Of a DNA stretch of 64,000 bases, positions 60,345 through 64,000 are shown piece by piece (within the stretch, counting starts at the first letter, position 1; each line of letters starts with the position of its first letter). The stretch covers positions 1 to 64,000 of the forward strand of contig JAKISG010000004.1 of NCBI GenBank assembly GCA_021648755.1, in the 5' to 3' direction. The notes below the pieces were generated by a model. The model did no database searches and was not told where the DNA came from. It saw nothing but the letters and a program-made list of their open reading frames with translations. The position numbers and the translations under genes were made by a program. Source of the DNA: Flavobacteriaceae bacterium (GTDB lineage Bacteria > Bacteroidota > Bacteroidia > Flavobacteriales > Flavobacteriaceae).

Positions 60345-60572
60345 ATGAAAAATAATAGACCAAAATCGTTACCAAAAAACATTAGTGACTTAAAGAAAGA
60401 ATTAGATTTAATGCATTCTCAATTTGATTATTCAACAGATGGTAAAAAAGTTTCTAATACAGAACCTATTGCGCTGAAAAATATAACATCAAAAGGAGAC
60501 TTTGCAAAATATTTAAAAAAACATCTAGATATTGCTATGAAAGAATATAAAAAAAAATTAAAATTAGAATAA
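60345..60572 (+). CDS. Small conserved-looking hypothetical protein
   Basis: 75 residues, Lys-rich and probably helical (K-N-I-S-D-L-K-K-E-L-D-L-M-H near 13-26; F-A-K-Y-L-K-K-H-L-D-I-A-M-K near 53-66). No signal peptide, membrane segment or known motif. It starts 17 bases after the T-run of a terminator, so it is expressed by read-through or from a promoter I cannot see. Codon use is like its neighbours, which supports it being real. Confidence 0.5.
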   Translation: MKNNRPKSLPKNISDLKKELDLMHSQFDYSTDGKKVSNTEPIALKNITSKGDFAKYLKKHLDIAMKEYKKKLKLE

Positions 60573-60610
60573 TAAAAAGTTCTAAAAGGGTTTTCTAGAA
60601 ACTAAAATTT

Positions 60611-60618
60611 TATATTTG
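60611..60618 (+). promoter_or_regulatory. -7 box TATATTTG for mfd
   Basis: Exact TAnnTTTG 15 bases before the TTG that I take as the mfd start. Confidence 0.5.
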
Positions 60619-60633
60619 CCAAAATAATTAAAG

Positions 60634-63600
60634 TTGCGCAAACAGTTAGATTTGTCAACCTTTAGGTTGATTACTTCATTATTTGAAAAATCTGATAAAA
60701 CCAAACAGATTATTCAAAAGTTACATCAAGAAAAACAACAAATTCAAATTACGAATTTGATTGGCTCTTCACTGTCTTTTTTGATTGCTACCACCTTTAA
60801 AGAAGTAAAAAAACCATACCTTTTAATTTTTGAAGACAAAGAACAAGCAGCATTTTACCTCAACGATTTAGAGCAACTTTTAGACAAAAAAAACATACTG
60901 TTTTATCCAGCATCTTATCGAAGATCTTATGAAATTGACCAAACTGATAATGCAAATGTACTATTGCGTTCAGAAGTCTTAAATAGAATAAGTTCTAGAA
61001 AAAAACCCGTAATAATTGTAACTTATCCGCAAGCATTATTTGAACAAGTAATTACTAAAAGAGAATTAGAACGCAACACTTTAAAATTACATCTAGAAGA
61101 AGAAGTTTCATTAGATTTTGTAAATGAAATGCTTTTTGAATATCACTTTAACAGAGTAGACTTTGTAAGCGAGCCTGGTGAGTTCGCAGTAAGAGGAGGA
61201 ATCATAGATGTTTTCTCATTCAGTAATGACAAACCCTATAGAATTGAATTTTTTGGAGATAAAATAGAAAGTATTAGAACTTTTGATATTACAACACAAC
61301 TCTCGCTTAAAAAAGTAAAAAAAATAAATATTTTACCAAATGTAGCAACTAAAAATTTAAATGAAAAACGAGAAAGTTTTCTTAAATATATTTCATTAAA
61401 AACAATTATTTTTACGAAAAATATTTCAAATTTAAAAGATGATTTAGATAAATTATACATTAAAGCAACGACCGAATTTATTAAATTAACAGGCGCCATT
61501 AAACAAGCAAACCCAAACAAATTATTTTGTAACGGAGAACTCATTGAAAAACAATTACAAGAATTTTCTTTAGTTAACTTAAACAATAAACCTCAAGTGC
61601 CTCCCTTTCAGAAAGACGGAAAATGGACTTTTAACACGAAGTCACAACCTAGTTTTAATAAAAAATTTCCTTTATTAATCGATAATTTAGTAGCAAACAG
61701 TAAAGCAGGACTTACAAATTACCTGTGTTGCGATAATGAAAAACAAGCCAAAAGATTTTATGATATATTTGAAGCCAGTGACCAAGAGATAATATATAAA
61801 ACAATTATTTTTTCGATGTATCAAGGTTTTATAGACTTAGATAAAAAAATAGTTTGTTACACAGACCATCAAATATTTGAGCGCTATCATCAGTTTAGGC
61901 TAAAGAATAATTTTTCAAAAAAGAAAGCAATAACCTTAAAAGAATTAACCAGTTTACAAATAGGAGATTACGTTACACATATAGACCACGGAATAGGTCG
62001 TTTTGGAGGATTACAAAAAATAGATGTACACAGTATAGAGCAAGGTAAAAGTGTAAAACAAGAAGCAATTAAATTAATTTATGACGAACGAGATATTCTA
62101 TACATAAGTATTCATTCCTTACATAAAATCTCTAAATATAGCGGAAAAGACAGTAAGACTCCTAAAATATTTAAATTAGGGTCAGGAGTTTGGAAAAAAT
62201 TAAAGCAAAAAACTAAAAGTAAAATAAAGCATATTGCCTATAATTTAATTCAATTATACGCAAAACGTAAAACACAAAAAGGCTATGCTTTTTCTCCAGA
62301 TACATCTATGCAACACGAATTAGAAGCAAGTTTTATATACGAAGATACACCAGATCAATTTAAAGCAACCCAAGAAGTGAAAACCGATATGGAACACGAA
62401 CGACCAATGGATAGGTTAGTTTGTGGAGATGTAGGTTTTGGCAAGACAGAAATTGCCATTCGTGCCGCCTTTAAAGCAGTAGATAACGGAAAACAAGTAG
62501 CCATCTTAGTACCAACAACTATTTTAGCTTTTCAGCATTATAAAACTTTTACCGAAAGATTAAAAGACTTTCCAATAGTCATAAATTATTTAAACAGATT
62601 TAGAACAACCAAACAACGCAATGAAGCAATTAAAGGCTTAAGTAACGGAAGTGTAGATATAATTATTGGCACACATCAATTAGTAAATCCAAAAATAAAA
62701 TTTAAAGACCTAGGCTTATTAATTATAGACGAAGAGCAAAAATTTGGTGTAAACGTAAAAGATAAATTAAAAACGATTAAAGAAAATGTAGACACCCTAA
62801 CATTAACAGCAACACCAATTCCAAGAACATTACAATTCTCGTTAATGGCAGCAAGAGACCTGTCTATTATTGCAACTGCTCCCCCAAACAGACACCCTAT
62901 AGATAGTAATGTTATCCGTTTTAAAGAAGAAATAATTCGAGACGCAGTACAGTATGAAGTTTCACGTGGCGGGCAAGTATTTTTTATACACAATAGAATA
63001 GAAAATATAAAGGAAGTAGCTGGTTTAATTCAACGATTAGTTCCAAATGCAAAAACCAGAATTGGTCACGGTCAAATGGAAGGCAAAAAATTAGAAGAAT
63101 TAATGCTTGCCTTTATGAATAATGAATTTGATGTATTAGTCTCTACAACAATTGTCGAAAGTGGTTTAGATGTACCAAATGCAAATACTATTTTTATAAA
63201 TAACGCAAATAATTTTGGATTATCAGACCTACATCAAATGCGAGGTAGAGTAGGTAGATCAAATAAAAAAGCATTCTGTTATTTTATTACACCACCATAT
63301 CACATGATGAGTACAGATGCAAGAAAACGAATAGAAGCTTTGATTCTATTTAATGAATTAGGTAGCGGCATAAATATTGCCATGAAAGATTTAGAAATTA
63401 GAGGAGCAGGAGATTTATTAGGAGGCGAACAAAGCGGATTTATAAATGATATTGGTTTTGAAACTTATCAAAAAATACTAAATGAAGCCATTGAAGAACT
63501 CAAAGAAAAAGAATTTAAAGAACTCTACCAAGACCAACAAACCAACAAAATAAAAACCTATGTAAAAGAAGTACAAATTGATACAGATTTCGAAATTTTA

Positions 63601-64000
63601 ATACCAAATGATTATATAAATATTATTTCTGAAAGATTAACACTATACAGTGAATTAGGAAACCTTAATACTGAAGAAGAATTACAACTATTCGAAAAAA
63701 ATATAATAGACCGTTTTGGTGAAATACCAACCCAAATAGAAGACCTATTAAATTCCGTTAGAATAAAATGGTTGGCTCGAGAATTTGGAATCGAAAGAAT
63801 CATACTCAAACAAAAAAGAATGCTTGGCTATTTTATAGGTAACCAACAAAGTGATTTCTATCAATCTGATAAATTTACACAAATACTTAATTATGTACAG
63901 CAAAATAAAACGACCTGTGTAATGAAAGAAAAAGAAACTAAAAACGGATTACGTTTATTAATTACTTTTATTCATATTGACTCTGTTGAAAAAGCACTAG
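60634..64000 (+). CDS. mfd: Transcription-repair coupling factor Mfd (3' end outside window)
   Basis: ATP-driven translocase that removes stalled RNA polymerase and recruits UvrABC. 1122 codons are in the window and the frame is open at the edge, so only a few residues are missing. UvrB-like N-terminal part (F-Y-P-A-S-Y-R-R near 90), RNA-polymerase-binding domain (Y-V-T-H-I-D-H-G-I-G-R near 450), Walker A G-D-V-G-F-G-K-T-E near 600, D-E-E-Q at about 699-702, T-A-T-P-I-P-R-T, and the C-terminal TRCF domain. No ATG precedes the conserved part; TTG at 60634 is the farthest start after the in-frame stop (60652 or 60667 are alternatives). Confidence 0.94.
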   Translation, partial: MRKQLDLSTFRLITSLFEKSDKTKQIIQKLHQEKQQIQITNLIGSSLSFLIATTFKEVKKPYLLIFEDKEQAAFYLNDLEQLLDKKNILFYPASYRRSYEIDQTDNANVLLRSEVLNRISSRKKPVIIVTYPQALFEQVITKRELERNTLKLHLEEEVSLDFVNEMLFEYHFNRVDFVSEPGEFAVRGGIIDVFSFSNDKPYRIEFFGDKIESIRTFDITTQLSLKKVKKINILPNVATKNLNEKRESFLKYISLKTIIFTKNISNLKDDLDKLYIKATTEFIKLTGAIKQANPNKLFCNGELIEKQLQEFSLVNLNNKPQVPPFQKDGKWTFNTKSQPSFNKKFPLLIDNLVANSKAGLTNYLCCDNEKQAKRFYDIFEASDQEIIYKTIIFSMYQGFIDLDKKIVCYTDHQIFERYHQFRLKNNFSKKKAITLKELTSLQIGDYVTHIDHGIGRFGGLQKIDVHSIEQGKSVKQEAIKLIYDERDILYISIHSLHKISKYSGKDSKTPKIFKLGSGVWKKLKQKTKSKIKHIAYNLIQLYAKRKTQKGYAFSPDTSMQHELEASFIYEDTPDQFKATQEVKTDMEHERPMDRLVCGDVGFGKTEIAIRAAFKAVDNGKQVAILVPTTILAFQHYKTFTERLKDFPIVINYLNRFRTTKQRNEAIKGLSNGSVDIIIGTHQLVNPKIKFKDLGLLIIDEEQKFGVNVKDKLKTIKENVDTLTLTATPIPRTLQFSLMAARDLSIIATAPPNRHPIDSNVIRFKEEIIRDAVQYEVSRGGQVFFIHNRIENIKEVAGLIQRLVPNAKTRIGHGQMEGKKLEELMLAFMNNEFDVLVSTTIVESGLDVPNANTIFINNANNFGLSDLHQMRGRVGRSNKKAFCYFITPPYHMMSTDARKRIEALILFNELGSGINIAMKDLEIRGAGDLLGGEQSGFINDIGFETYQKILNEAIEELKEKEFKELYQDQQTNKIKTYVKEVQIDTDFEILIPNDYINIISERLTLYSELGNLNTEEELQLFEKNIIDRFGEIPTQIEDLLNSVRIKWLAREFGIERIILKQKRMLGYFIGNQQSDFYQSDKFTQILNYVQQNKTTCVMKEKETKNGLRLLITFIHIDSVEKAL

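Noticed and set aside
61236..63809. Minus-strand frames inside mfd (61236-61586, 62676-62993, 63612-63809)
   Set aside because: Shadows of the conserved mfd frame; no start signals or known motifs.

Overview
The window is AT-rich DNA (roughly 30% G+C by eye) from a member of the Bacteroidota, most likely a Flavobacteriaceae-type marine or host-associated bacterium. Evidence: a type IX secretion sorting tail (21430-22323), Bacteroidota -7 boxes of the form TAnnTTTG in front of many genes, almost no Shine-Dalgarno sequences, a Rho factor with a long Lys/Asn/Ser-rich insertion, HU-CCDC81/SPOR and PD40-OmpA proteins, and a Bacteroidota-type Hcp (TssD). The genus cannot be fixed from the sequence alone.

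Region 1 (1-8271, minus strand) is accessory. A type VI secretion tube protein (Hcp/TssD) with a C-terminal extension comes first. It is followed by a tandem series of cassettes, each made of a shared pre-toxin linker fused to a peptidoglycan amidase (three TIGR02594-like Cys/His amidases and one zinc Amidase_3) and followed by a small lipoprotein. The natural reading is an array of T6SS effector tips that cut peptidoglycan, with periplasmic lipoprotein immunity proteins. No cassette head has an ATG start, the Hcp gene has ATA where ATG is expected, and recombination scars (truncated lipoprotein leader, leftover toxin tail, a 190-bp near-identical direct repeat, two copies of an IS110 remnant around three cassettes) show repeated reshuffling.

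Region 2 (8389-34467) is ordinary chromosomal backbone: endonuclease/exonuclease/phosphatase, dprA, an M20 dipeptidase, an M23 envelope peptidase, two tandem PD40-OmpA proteins, yicC-gmk-nadD, an OmpH/Skp-like lipoprotein, radA, comEC, tatA, a PAP2 phosphatase, a tryptophan 2,3-dioxygenase-family protein, glycosyltransferase and flippase-like membrane proteins, Bax inhibitor-1, an S66 carboxypeptidase, YraN, and a pseudouridine synthase. dprA, comEC and radA together cover DNA uptake and processing of incoming DNA.

Region 3 (34468-47520) holds rho behind a 0.56-kb leader with two similar hairpin elements, an initiator tRNA, an enoyl-CoA hydratase-family gene, fabD, the Prc protease, aat, ruvC, hemW, a FAD-dependent dehydrogenase, a cupin and a duplicated-domain peptide ABC ATPase.

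Region 4 (47685-64000) carries a large beta-propeller lipoprotein, then a cell-surface sugar group (glycosyltransferase 4, GNAT, two polysaccharide deacetylases, a FemAB-like transferase), an HU-SPOR membrane protein, rsmG, a fatty acid desaturase, an aminotransferase, a promoter-terminator pair that could make a very short RNA, and mfd, which runs off the right edge a few codons before its expected end. Several genes here and elsewhere have the -7 box 4-7 bases before ATG, pointing to leaderless or nearly leaderless mRNAs.
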